A stretch of DNA of 64,000 nt, taken from positions 22,732 to 86,731 of the forward strand of contig CAUEYX010000010.1 of the NCBI GenBank assembly GCA_959022495.1, read 5' to 3'. The notes under the pieces were generated by a model. The model was given only the letters and a program-made list of their open reading frames with translations. It did no database searches and had not been told where the DNA came from. Shown piece after piece: positions 57,801-64,000 of the stretch. Position 1 is the stretch's first letter. Each line of letters starts with the position of its first letter. Made by a program: the position numbers and the translations under genes. The DNA comes from an uncultured Lachnospiraceae bacterium (lineage in GTDB: Bacteria; Bacillota; Clostridia; Lachnospirales; Lachnospiraceae).

Positions 57801-59359
57801 ACCTGGGCGAAGAGCTGCTTGAAATACCCGAACAGCGGCTGGCGTTTCTTGGAGAGCACGGAAAGCGGAGTATCGATCCCCATTGCCGCGATGCCTTCCC
57901 CGCCGTTTTTCGCCATGGTCAGGATGGAGGTCCTCACATCCTCGTAAGCATAGCCAAATGCCTTCTGCAGGCGGGTGCACTCTTCCTTTGTATATTTCGG
58001 GATGTCCTTGTTGGGGATCGGCAGATCTTTAAGCTCGATCAGGTTGCTGTCCAGCCACTCCCCGTAAGGTTCTTCATTGGCGTACTTCTCTTTCAGTTCC
58101 TCGTCGTCGATCACACGTCCTGCCACGGTGTCAACGAGCAGCATCTTGCCCGGATGCAGGCGCTCCTTGACGAGGATCTTCGCCGGATCGATATCCAGCA
58201 CGCCCACCTCTGAGGAGAGGATCAGGTTGTCGTCATCCGTGATGTAGTATCTGGACGGACGCAGACCGTTGCGGTCCAGGACCGCTCCCATCACATCTCC
58301 GTCTGAGAAGAGGATGGATGCCGGACCGTCCCAGGGCTCCATCATGGTCGCGTAATACTGATAGAAGTCCTTCTTATTCTGGGACATGCTGCGGTTGTTC
58401 ACCCACGGCTCCGGGATGGCGATCATCACGGCAAGCGGAAGCTCCATACCGCTCATGACCATGAACTCCAGCGCGTTGTCCAGCATGGCGGAATCCGATC
58501 CCGAGGTGTTGATGGCGGGAAGCACCTTGTGCAGCTCGCCCTTTAAGCAGCCTGCCTCCATGGTCTCTTCCCTGGCGCGCATCTTGTCCGCGTTGCCGCG
58601 GATGGTGTTGATCTCACCGTTGTGCACCATAAGACGGTTCGGATGCGCCCTCTGCCAGCTCGGCGCGGTGTTGGTGCTGAAACGGGAATGGACCATGGCG
58701 ATGGCGGATTCGTAATCTTCATCCTGAAGGTCTCCGAAGAACTGGCGGAGCTGCCCCACCAGGAACATTCCTTTGTATACGATGGTACGACTCGAGAGAG
58801 AGACCACATACGTGTCGTCGCTGCTCTGCTCAAAGACACGGCGCACCACATAGAGCCTGCGGTCGAAGTCGATCCCCTTCTCCACACGCGCCGGGCGCTC
58901 GATGAACGCCTGCATGATGCACGGCATACAGTCCAGCGCAGTCTTGCCCAGTACCTCCGGATGGATGGGCACTTCTCTCCAGCCCAGGAAGTTCAGCCCT
59001 TCCTTCTTGACGATGACTTCGAAGATATTCTTCGCCTGATTGCGTTTTAACTCATCCTGGGGGAAGAAAAACATCCCCACACCGTAGTCTCTCTCTCCGC
59101 CGATCTTGATATGGAGCGGCTTACAGACCTTTTCAAAGAAACGATGGGATATCTGAAGAAGGATACCCACGCCGTCTCCGGTCTTTCCTTCCGCGTCCTT
59201 TCCGGCTCGGTGCTCCAGATGCTCTACTATCTCCAATGCTCCGGCTACAGTCGCATGGCTCTTCCTGCCCTTAATATTTACAATAGCTCCAATACCGCAG
59301 TTATCATGCTCAAAACTCTCACGGTACAGTCCTTGCTGCATTTCATTCGCTCTTTTCAT
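54827..59359 (-). CDS. gltB: Glutamate synthase large subunit
   Basis: Makes glutamate from 2-oxoglutarate and glutamine; 1510 residues, the usual length. The catalytic Cys21 in HDNCGIG becomes N-terminal after removal of 20 residues. The amidotransferase domain (about 21-420) is followed by the central linker domain and the FMN/Fe-S synthase domain, with GISLISPPPHHDIYS-like GVSLISPPPHHDIYSIEDLA and CNLDTCPVGVATQ for the 3Fe-4S cluster. The C-terminal beta-helix is GXG-rich (GESG-type repeats from about 1280). GAGGAG precedes the ATG. Confidence 0.96.
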   Translation of the reverse strand: MKRANEMQQGLYRESFEHDNCGIGAIVNIKGRKSHATVAGALEIVEHLEHRAGKDAEGKTGDGVGILLQISHRFFEKVCKPLHIKIGGERDYGVGMFFFPQDELKRNQAKNIFEVIVKKEGLNFLGWREVPIHPEVLGKTALDCMPCIMQAFIERPARVEKGIDFDRRLYVVRRVFEQSSDDTYVVSLSSRTIVYKGMFLVGQLRQFFGDLQDEDYESAIAMVHSRFSTNTAPSWQRAHPNRLMVHNGEINTIRGNADKMRAREETMEAGCLKGELHKVLPAINTSGSDSAMLDNALEFMVMSGMELPLAVMIAIPEPWVNNRSMSQNKKDFYQYYATMMEPWDGPASILFSDGDVMGAVLDRNGLRPSRYYITDDDNLILSSEVGVLDIDPAKILVKERLHPGKMLLVDTVAGRVIDDEELKEKYANEEPYGEWLDSNLIELKDLPIPNKDIPKYTKEECTRLQKAFGYAYEDVRTSILTMAKNGGEGIAAMGIDTPLSVLSKKRQPLFGYFKQLFAQVTNPPIDAIREEIVTSTTTYIGRDGNLLEKKEENCKMLRVNNPILTNTDLLKIKNMKVEGFKVAEIPITYYKNTSLAKALEYLFVEVDRVIREGANILILSDREVDEYHVAIPSLLAVSGLQQHLVRTKKRTSVAMILESGEPREVHHFATLLGYGACAINPYLAHESIRQLIEARLLHKDYYAAVDDYNSAIIHGIIKIASKMGISTIQSYQGAKIFEAIGLKKEFIDQHFTDTVSRVGGIGIEEIAEDYTAFHTQAFDPLGLDGDMTLDSVGRHKYKSGGEEHLYNPQTIHMLQQSTRRGDYGMFKEYTKMVDAEEEKVSLRGQLDFNYPKKGVPIEEVESVDSIVTRFKTGAMSYGSISKEAHETLAVAMNRLHGKSNSGEGGEEIERLDTDRCSAIKQVASGRFGVTSRYLVSAQEIQIKMAQGAKPGEGGHLPGGKVYPWIAKTRHSTPGVSLISPPPHHDIYSIEDLAQLIYDCKNANKKARISVKLVSEAGVGTVAAGVAKAGAGVILISGYDGGTGAAPRSSIQNAGLPWELGLAETHQTLIENGLRQRVRIETDGKLMSGRDVAIAALLGAEEFGFATAPLVTMGCVMMRVCNLDTCPVGVATQNPELRKRFAGKPEYVMNFMRFIAEELREYMAKLGVRTVDELVGRTDLLKVKDDPTSARAAALDLSGILYNPYEKQKKGMIFDPKKVYDFELEKTLDERVLAKQLLPALEKGQKRSIEVDVTNTDRTFGTIFGSEITRRYPDGLEEDSFVIKCHGAGGQSFGAFIPKGLTLELTGDSNDYFGKGLSGGKLVVYPPKGAAFRSDENIIIGNVAFYGATSGKAYVSGVAGERFCVRNSGVRAVVEGVGDHGCEYMTGGCVVVLGQVGKNFAAGMSGGVAYVLDMDSTLYTRVNKAMVKIKRVTDKYDVQELKGMIQEHVSYTNSEVGKRILDHFEEYLPKFKKIIPEDYEKMMSAIIQMEEKGLSREKAQIEAFNMVKNGR

Positions 59360-59393
59360 GGTCTGTCTCCTCTCTTTCGCACTTTATGGAATG

Positions 59394-59422
59394 ACTATAC
59401 ATCATTTCTTTTCGTTTGTAAA
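59394..59422 (-). promoter_or_regulatory. Promoter of gltBD
   Basis: On the minus strand TTTACA (59417-59422) and TATAGT (59394-59399) are separated by 17 bases, giving a leader of about 28 bases ahead of the gltB ATG. Confidence 0.7.
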
Positions 59423-59437
59423 TAGGAAAATCTTTTT

Positions 59438-59489
59438 AATTATCTGATAATTTGAATATTCTATAAATTTATTTTTATTATCTGATAAT
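59438..59489. promoter_or_regulatory. Two operator-like palindromes upstream of the gltBD promoter
   Basis: AATTATC-T-GATAATT (59438-59452) is a perfect palindrome around one base, and ATTATC-T-GATAAT (59477-59489) is a shorter copy 38 bases away. Both lie upstream of the -35, at about -58 and -96 from the likely start site. This position fits an activator such as a LysR-type GltC-like protein, but no regulator gene is nearby. Confidence 0.6.
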
Positions 59490-59567
59490 TAAGTTTTTTA
59501 AGAATATCAATATTCATTCCTAATATCTGCTTTAACACGCGTATTTTATGTCTATTCTTTAAATAAA

Positions 59568-59602
59568 AGCATAAAAAATATGGCAGAACTTTGTTCTGCC
59601 AT
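59568..59602 (-). terminator. Terminator of the argS operon
   Basis: A perfect nine-base stem (TGGCAGAAC with GTTCTGCCA) around a three-base loop at 59581-59601 is followed on the minus strand by ATATTTTTTATG. It lies about 22 bases after the CPBP protease stop. Confidence 0.85.
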
Positions 59603-59622
59603 GCACAATTTCAGATTGTTTT

Positions 59623-60561
59623 TTATCGAAACATATCCAGTGAATCCGGCGTTTCCGCAGGGGGCTGCCCCTGTCCTTCTCCCAATTTTCTCTGAATGCC
59701 GACAAATACCGCGGAACAGATAAACGCTCCTCCGATCGCCGCTCCTGCCATTCTCACAGGATCTGCCCCCAGCCAGTCAAAGATCCCCAGCTCTGTAAAG
59801 ACCACAGAGCCCGAATTCATGACAATATGAAGCAGCACAGGCGCTTTGAACGAGCCGGTCTTTTCATACAAATACGCAAGCATCAGGCCCAGCAGGAACG
59901 CATAGACCCGCTGCGTCATATTTGTATGCATAAACATAAAAAAGACGGATGAGCAGACCGCAGAATACCAGAACTTCTGCCTCTCCCGGAATCGCTTAAA
60001 AAGCAGGCCCCGGAACATCATTTCCTCAGATACCGGAATCAGGATTCCAAGAATCACAAGCTGTACCGGAAATCCGGACGCATACATGCTCTGTGCTGTC
60101 TGTTGGTACTGAGCGTCATAAAATGCAAGCTGGGCCATGGCCATCAGACAGGTCGCTGCAACGCACCCCGCCGCTCCAAGTATCAAAATCCGCACATACA
60201 CAGAAGACGATTTCTCCAAAATCTGCACTGCGCCGCATGTTTTTTCCATCTTTCGGTCTCTGGCAAAAAGAATGGCTGTCATAATCAAGGTGGCCGCCGC
60301 GGCAGCTCCCGCAATCTCCACCTGATACTGAAGAATGATCTCAAAAGCCGGCTCCATAGCCTGCATGTACTGGTTCATAATCTCCTGCATGTCTATGGCA
60401 TTTCCCACACCCGCCTGCATCAGTCCGGCATAAGTTTCTGCCATATATGGCAGGCTGATCACCAGCACAATAACAAACTGCACTGCCCACTGGATCGCCA
60501 GATAGGCCAGAAGGGGCCCTGCCAGGCTCCAGAACGGGCTCTTCCTCTGAATCTGATTCAT
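59623..60561 (-). CDS. CPBP-family intramembrane metalloprotease
   Basis: Membrane protein of 312 residues with six to eight hydrophobic segments. The protease signature is present: SEEMMFRGLLFKRF (Glu-Glu-x3-Arg) near 190-203, VFFMFMHTNMTQ near 222 with a His, and LHIVMNSGS near 257. These sites mark the Abi/CAAX family whose members often cleave membrane substrates or give bacteriocin immunity. GGAGGAG precedes ATG 60561, which overlaps the AlaX stop by four bases. Its specific role is unknown. Confidence 0.88.
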   Translation of the reverse strand: MNQIQRKSPFWSLAGPLLAYLAIQWAVQFVIVLVISLPYMAETYAGLMQAGVGNAIDMQEIMNQYMQAMEPAFEIILQYQVEIAGAAAAATLIMTAILFARDRKMEKTCGAVQILEKSSSVYVRILILGAAGCVAATCLMAMAQLAFYDAQYQQTAQSMYASGFPVQLVILGILIPVSEEMMFRGLLFKRFRERQKFWYSAVCSSVFFMFMHTNMTQRVYAFLLGLMLAYLYEKTGSFKAPVLLHIVMNSGSVVFTELGIFDWLGADPVRMAGAAIGGAFICSAVFVGIQRKLGEGQGQPPAETPDSLDMFR

Positions 60562-61793
60562 GCTGTCTCCTCCGCCTTCTTCAAAATCCACGCCTTCATT
60601 TCTTCTTCCTTCCCTTCCGCTGTGCCCTGGACCATATCCGGCCTTCCGCCGCCCCGTCCGCCGAATGCGGCGTTGAACTCCTTAGCCAGCGCGCGCATAT
60701 CTGCCTTCCGGCTTCCGATCACATAACGGTAAGCCGCCATTTTCCCTGCCGCGCTGTCTCCCTCGGAAACGTCTGCCTGCGCGTCCCCTGTCTGATGGAA
60801 CACTGCGCACAGACAGTGCCCTTTCTCCAGCACACGGTTCATAAGCAGACGCATGGAGTCTCCCTGCACATCTTCCACAAACAGGCAGACCGGCTCATCT
60901 CCCGCGGGGATCGTCTCCGCCATGTACATTACCAGCTTCCGTTCTTGTTCCCCAAAGGCATATTTTAAATCCGTATATTCCTTTTTCAGACGCTCCACTG
61001 CCTCCGCAGTCTCATTTTCCTTCGCGCACAGGATTGCAGAGACCGCTTTGGCCTGATCCTGCTTTACAGCGTAATCAGACAGGGCTCTGACGCCGCAGAG
61101 CATAGTCACTCTCACGCCGCCTTTGTATCTCTGGACATTCGTCAGTTTAATCAGTCCGATCTCCCCTGTGTGTTTTACATGGGGCGCGCAGCAGGCGCAC
61201 TGGTCATAGCCCGGGATCACAATGATCCGCACCGGCCCCTCAATCTCGATCTTGCTGCGGTATTCCATCCGGGCAAGCTCGCTTTCCGGCGGATAGACAG
61301 TCTCTACTTTCAAATTTTCCCACACCGCCTGGTTGGCCCGGATCTCGATCTGAGCAAGCTCTTCTTTCGTGATCTCCCCGTTAAAATCCATGGTGCAGTC
61401 CTCACTCCCGAGATGGAACCCCACGTTATTGTATCCGAACCGGCTGTGGACCAGCCCTGACACGATATGCTCCCCGGTGTGCTGCTGCATCTTCATAAAA
61501 CGTTCATCCCAGTTAAGACGGCCTTTCACCCGGGTCCCTGCCGTCAGAGGACAGTTCGTATAATGGATCACCCTGCCTTCGGCTTCCTGCACATCCAGCA
61601 CGTCCGCCTCCCCCAGTGTCCCCGTATCCGCATACTGTCCACCGCCCTCCGGAAAAAAGGCAGTCCGGTCAAGCTCGATCTCAAAAACACCCTCACCGGA
61701 AAGGCGGCACACAGTTACCTCCGCCTCAAATTCTGCCATATAGCTGTCGCTGTAAAACAGTTTCTCCGTCATTTTGACCTGTCTGTCCTTCAT
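60558..61793 (-). CDS. alaX: Alanyl-tRNA editing protein, AlaX long type
   Basis: Trans-editing protein that removes mischarged amino acids (chiefly Ser) from tRNA(Ala); 411 residues. An N-terminal domain shows FPEGGGQYADTGTL, the zinc motif QHTGEHIVSGL (HxxxH) and CCAPHVKHTGEIG (CxxxH), all as in AlaRS editing domains. The C-terminal DHHA1-like domain ends AAFGGRGGGRPDMVQGTAEG. The ATG at 61793 follows AAAGGATG in the argS tail; MTEKLF at 61772 is a good alternative start. It sits seven bases behind the argS stop. Confidence 0.9.
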   Translation of the reverse strand: MKDRQVKMTEKLFYSDSYMAEFEAEVTVCRLSGEGVFEIELDRTAFFPEGGGQYADTGTLGEADVLDVQEAEGRVIHYTNCPLTAGTRVKGRLNWDERFMKMQQHTGEHIVSGLVHSRFGYNNVGFHLGSEDCTMDFNGEITKEELAQIEIRANQAVWENLKVETVYPPESELARMEYRSKIEIEGPVRIIVIPGYDQCACCAPHVKHTGEIGLIKLTNVQRYKGGVRVTMLCGVRALSDYAVKQDQAKAVSAILCAKENETAEAVERLKKEYTDLKYAFGEQERKLVMYMAETIPAGDEPVCLFVEDVQGDSMRLLMNRVLEKGHCLCAVFHQTGDAQADVSEGDSAAGKMAAYRYVIGSRKADMRALAKEFNAAFGGRGGGRPDMVQGTAEGKEEEMKAWILKKAEETA

Positions 61794-61799
61794 TTTGAA

Positions 61800-63566
61800 C
61801 TACATCCTTTCCGGCGCTTCAAATCCGAGAAGCTCAATACACGTCTCCAGCACTCTTTTGGTCAGCGCCAGAAGCGCAATGTATCCGGCTCTCTTCTCCT
61901 CATCTTCCTCGGACAGGATCTTTGTCTCATGGTAAAATTTATTAAATTCATTGGCAAGCTCATAAATATAAGCACAAAGCTTGTGCGGTGCCGTCTCATC
62001 GCAGACCGCGTCAAACACATCGTTAAATTTCAGCACTTGGAGCATCAGCGCCTTCTCGTATCCATTTTCTGCCGGACGCACGGCAGACCCTTCCAGGCTC
62101 CCGCCGTTCTCCCGGTATTTATTGAGTATGGATTTAATACGTACAATCGTATAAAGAATATAGGGCCCCGTGTTTCCCTCAAAAGAGGTAAACCTGTCCA
62201 CGTCAAAGATATAATCCTTTGACGCCTGGTTGGAGAGATCCCCGTACTTAACCGCTGCCAGCCCCACAGTCCGGGCGGTCTGCGCAGCTTCTTCCTCTTC
62301 CACGGTACGGTTGTCCATGATCTTCTGATACATTTCCTCATCAATCCCGCGAATCAGGTTCTCAAGGCGCATCACACCGCCCTCCCGCGTCTTAAACGGC
62401 CTGCCGTCTTTTCCATTCATGGTGCCGAACCCGAGGAACTTCAGTTCTGTCTCAGGGCGCACAATGCCTGTCTTTCTCGCGCAGCGGAACACCTGTGTAA
62501 AGTGAAGCTCCTGGCGCTTGTCCACAACATAGATCACCTCGTCCGGCTGATAATCTTTCTCCCGTTGCACAAGGGTGGCCAGATCTGTCGAATCATACAG
62601 AGCGGCGCCGTCTGATTTCAGGATCATGCACGGCGGCACCTCCTTGTTATCGGACTCTTCCTGCACATCCACTACAAGAGCACCCTCATCATAGCGCGCA
62701 TAGCCTTTGTCCTTCAACATCTGCACCATATCCGGGATGTACTGCTGTGCGTCCGCCTCGCCTTTCCAGAGATCAAACTCCACATGCAGCCTCTTATAAT
62801 TCTTCTTGAGGTCTGCCACAGACACATTCATGATATGGTTCCAGACCGCCCGGTATCCCCGGTATCCGCTCTGCAGCAGATAGGTCGCGTGCAGTGCTTC
62901 CTCTCTGTATTCTTCATTTTCCTTGGCATAGGCGCTTGCCGTAGGATAGATCTCCTCCAGTTCCCCAATGGTAAACGGAGCTTCCTCCGGGTATTCTCCC
63001 TCAAAAGATTCATCAAAATATGGCAGATCCGGCTGCCGTTTCTTTAATTCTGTAATAATCAGACCCATCTGGTATCCCCAGTCACCGAGATGAATATCGC
63101 CAATCACGCGGTTCCCCTTGAAACGCATAATCCGCTTCACACTCTCTCCGATGATAGCGGAGCGCAGATGTCCCACATGCAGAGGCTTCGCCACGTTCGG
63201 TCCGCCGTAGTCAATTATAACGGTCTTCGGAGCTTTCACATCTTCCACCCCGAGTTTCTCTTCCCCCGCCATCTCATTGAGATAGGATGCCACGCTCTCG
63301 ACGGACAGCTTCAGGTTAATAAAGCCTGGCTTCACCACGTCCACTGACTCAAAATATGCGCTCTCCTTCAGATTCGCTGCCACATCCTCAGCGATCATAA
63401 ACGGAGCCTTCTTATACTTCTTCGCCCCAGCCATCGCTCCGTTGCACTGGTATTCGCACAGGTCCGGGCGGTTCGAGAGCGTCACCTTGGCAAGCTCTTC
63501 ATCATATCCCGCCTTCACAAAAGCTTCTCTCATCTCTATTGTAATCAGTTCCAGCAATGTCTTCAA
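61800..63566 (-). CDS. argS: Arginyl-tRNA synthetase
   Basis: Charges tRNA(Arg); about 588 residues. The N-terminal tRNA-recognition region is followed by the class I signature (HVGHLRSAIIGESVKR) and MNGKDGRPFKTREGGVMRLE as a KMSKS-equivalent loop. The C-terminal anticodon-binding domain ends GFEAPERM. The likely start is TTG 63566, 11 bases after AAAGGAG; a GTG at 63578 sits directly against that site and is less suitable. It is first of an operon with alaX and the CPBP gene. Confidence 0.93.
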   Translation of the reverse strand: MKTLLELITIEMREAFVKAGYDEELAKVTLSNRPDLCEYQCNGAMAGAKKYKKAPFMIAEDVAANLKESAYFESVDVVKPGFINLKLSVESVASYLNEMAGEEKLGVEDVKAPKTVIIDYGGPNVAKPLHVGHLRSAIIGESVKRIMRFKGNRVIGDIHLGDWGYQMGLIITELKKRQPDLPYFDESFEGEYPEEAPFTIGELEEIYPTASAYAKENEEYREEALHATYLLQSGYRGYRAVWNHIMNVSVADLKKNYKRLHVEFDLWKGEADAQQYIPDMVQMLKDKGYARYDEGALVVDVQEESDNKEVPPCMILKSDGAALYDSTDLATLVQREKDYQPDEVIYVVDKRQELHFTQVFRCARKTGIVRPETELKFLGFGTMNGKDGRPFKTREGGVMRLENLIRGIDEEMYQKIMDNRTVEEEEAAQTARTVGLAAVKYGDLSNQASKDYIFDVDRFTSFEGNTGPYILYTIVRIKSILNKYRENGGSLEGSAVRPAENGYEKALMLQVLKFNDVFDAVCDETAPHKLCAYIYELANEFNKFYHETKILSEEDEEKRAGYIALLALTKRVLETCIELLGFEAPERM

Positions 63567-63601
63567 TTTCTTCCACACTCCTTTAAATCCGTATGAATGT
63601 T

Positions 63602-63630
63602 ATTCTAACATGTATGGGGACTGACAGCAA
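63602..63630 (-). promoter_or_regulatory. Promoter of argS
   Basis: On the minus strand TTGCTG (63625-63630) and TAGAAT (63602-63607) are 17 bases apart, about 36 bases from the argS start. The promoter ends six bases before the palindromic element at 63637. Confidence 0.65.
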
Positions 63631-63636
63631 GAGTTC

Positions 63637-64000
63637 AATCTGGATTTGTGGGGGAGACGGCTTTGGAGGATGGGTCCGAAAACAGCAGGATTATTTGAGG
63701 ACGTATTCGTGAAAAGGGAAGTGCCTCCCCCAGACACATGCAGGATTTCAAAAGAGGTCGAAAGGAGAGCGTAATTAGAGGCAGCCAGAACTTCATCGGC
63801 CGCTGAGCACCTATAGCTCCAGTTTTATTACCTTTTTCATTACCTTTCGGTCCGAGAATCGTTCCTTTTCTCCAGTTACGCTCCCTCCTCATCCCGTTTT
63901 GAAATCCTGCATATGCCGGGAAGACTCTTCCCGGCCTGCGCAAGCCGAGAAAACAGCGGAGCGCCTTTTCGAACGCCTTTCTGCGCGGGGGTGTGGGTGG
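63637..64000. repeat. Second, variant palindromic element, running past the window edge
   Basis: The first 29 bases (63636-63664) match 6969-6997 at 28 positions, and 63949-64000 matches 7012-7063 at 50 of 52. Between them lies different sequence that has its own inverted repeats: 63738-63753 with 63897-63912 (16 of 16) and a shorter pair near 63763-63775 and 63875-63889. So shared modules surround unlike cores. No gene is visible in this stretch; the element continues beyond base 64000. Confidence 0.75.

Noticed and set aside
59360..59622. T-box or other amino-acid riboswitch ahead of gltB or argS
   Set aside because: No T-box core (AGGGTGGNACCGCG) or glycine/lysine aptamer block was found; the leader of gltB is only about 28 bases.
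1..64000. tRNA genes, rRNA, transposases, integrases and prophage genes
   Set aside because: No cloverleaf-like arms with conserved GGTTCRANNCC, no rRNA blocks and no DDE or integrase proteins were recognised. Absence by eye is not proof.

Overview
The window looks like a chromosomal segment of a Gram-positive anaerobe of the class Clostridia, most like a Lachnospiraceae member. The grounds are strong AGGAGG-type ribosome binding sites, an oxygen-sensitive trimeric-type [FeFe]-hydrogenase, the anaerobic (cobalt-early) cobalamin pathway, secreted coiled-coil NlpC/P60 hydrolases and a small DUF6483-like protein. The species cannot be named from the sequence. No tRNA, rRNA, transposase, phage gene or CRISPR array was seen.

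Layout. (1) 1-7.0 kb: an ABC exporter operon on the minus strand (ATPase plus two ABC-2 permeases, the second cut by the window edge) lies divergent from a plus-strand histidine kinase, a NarL-type response regulator and a GH13 glycogen-debranching enzyme, whose starts overlap the preceding gene. (2) 6970-7330: a long palindromic element fills the gap between the convergent debranching-enzyme and hydrogenase genes; a relative lies at 63637-64000. (3) 7.3-12.4 kb: a NAD-linked [FeFe]-hydrogenase operon (NuoE-like, HATPase, 2Fe-2S protein, NuoF-like, catalytic subunit) on the minus strand, then alanine dehydrogenase. (4) 13.9-17.3 kb: a tight plus-strand operon of DRTGG protein, RsbW/RsbT-like ATPase, putative sensory [FeFe]-hydrogenase, second DRTGG-like protein and PHP phosphoesterase. 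This is the most interesting functional unit in the window. (5) 17.3-46.6 kb, minus strand: an apparently complete anaerobic adenosylcobalamin route from hydroxymethylbilane onward: hemC, cobA-hemD, a precorrin-2 dehydrogenase, cbiK, L, H, F, G, D, J, ET, C, A, btuR, cbiP, cbiB, cobD, cobU, cobS, cobT, cobC, with the cobalt importer cbiMNQO behind a cobalamin riboswitch and an Opp/Dpp-type peptide-family importer embedded among them. (6) 46.6-53 kb: small genes, including an unrecognised protein coupled to cbiG, a Cys-tRNA deacylase-like protein, a methyltransferase, a decayed MBL-fold gene, a GNAT acetyltransferase, a glyoxalase-family protein and two paralogous secreted NlpC/P60 hydrolases with near-identical promoter architecture. 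(7) 53.3-59.4 kb: gltBD glutamate synthase with two palindromic operator-like sites upstream. (8) 59.6-63.6 kb: argS, an AlaX-type editing protein and a CPBP membrane protease in one operon.

How they fit together. The hydrogenase operon should couple NAD(P)H and ferredoxin to H2. The adjacent sensory-type hydrogenase operon could report H2 or redox state to a regulator through its ATPase, DRTGG and PHP proteins, but that is inference. The cobalamin genes form one long transcript, or a few, controlled at least at cbiM by cobalamin. Positions of promoters, hairpins and repeats were read by eye; no alignment, folding or database search was run.
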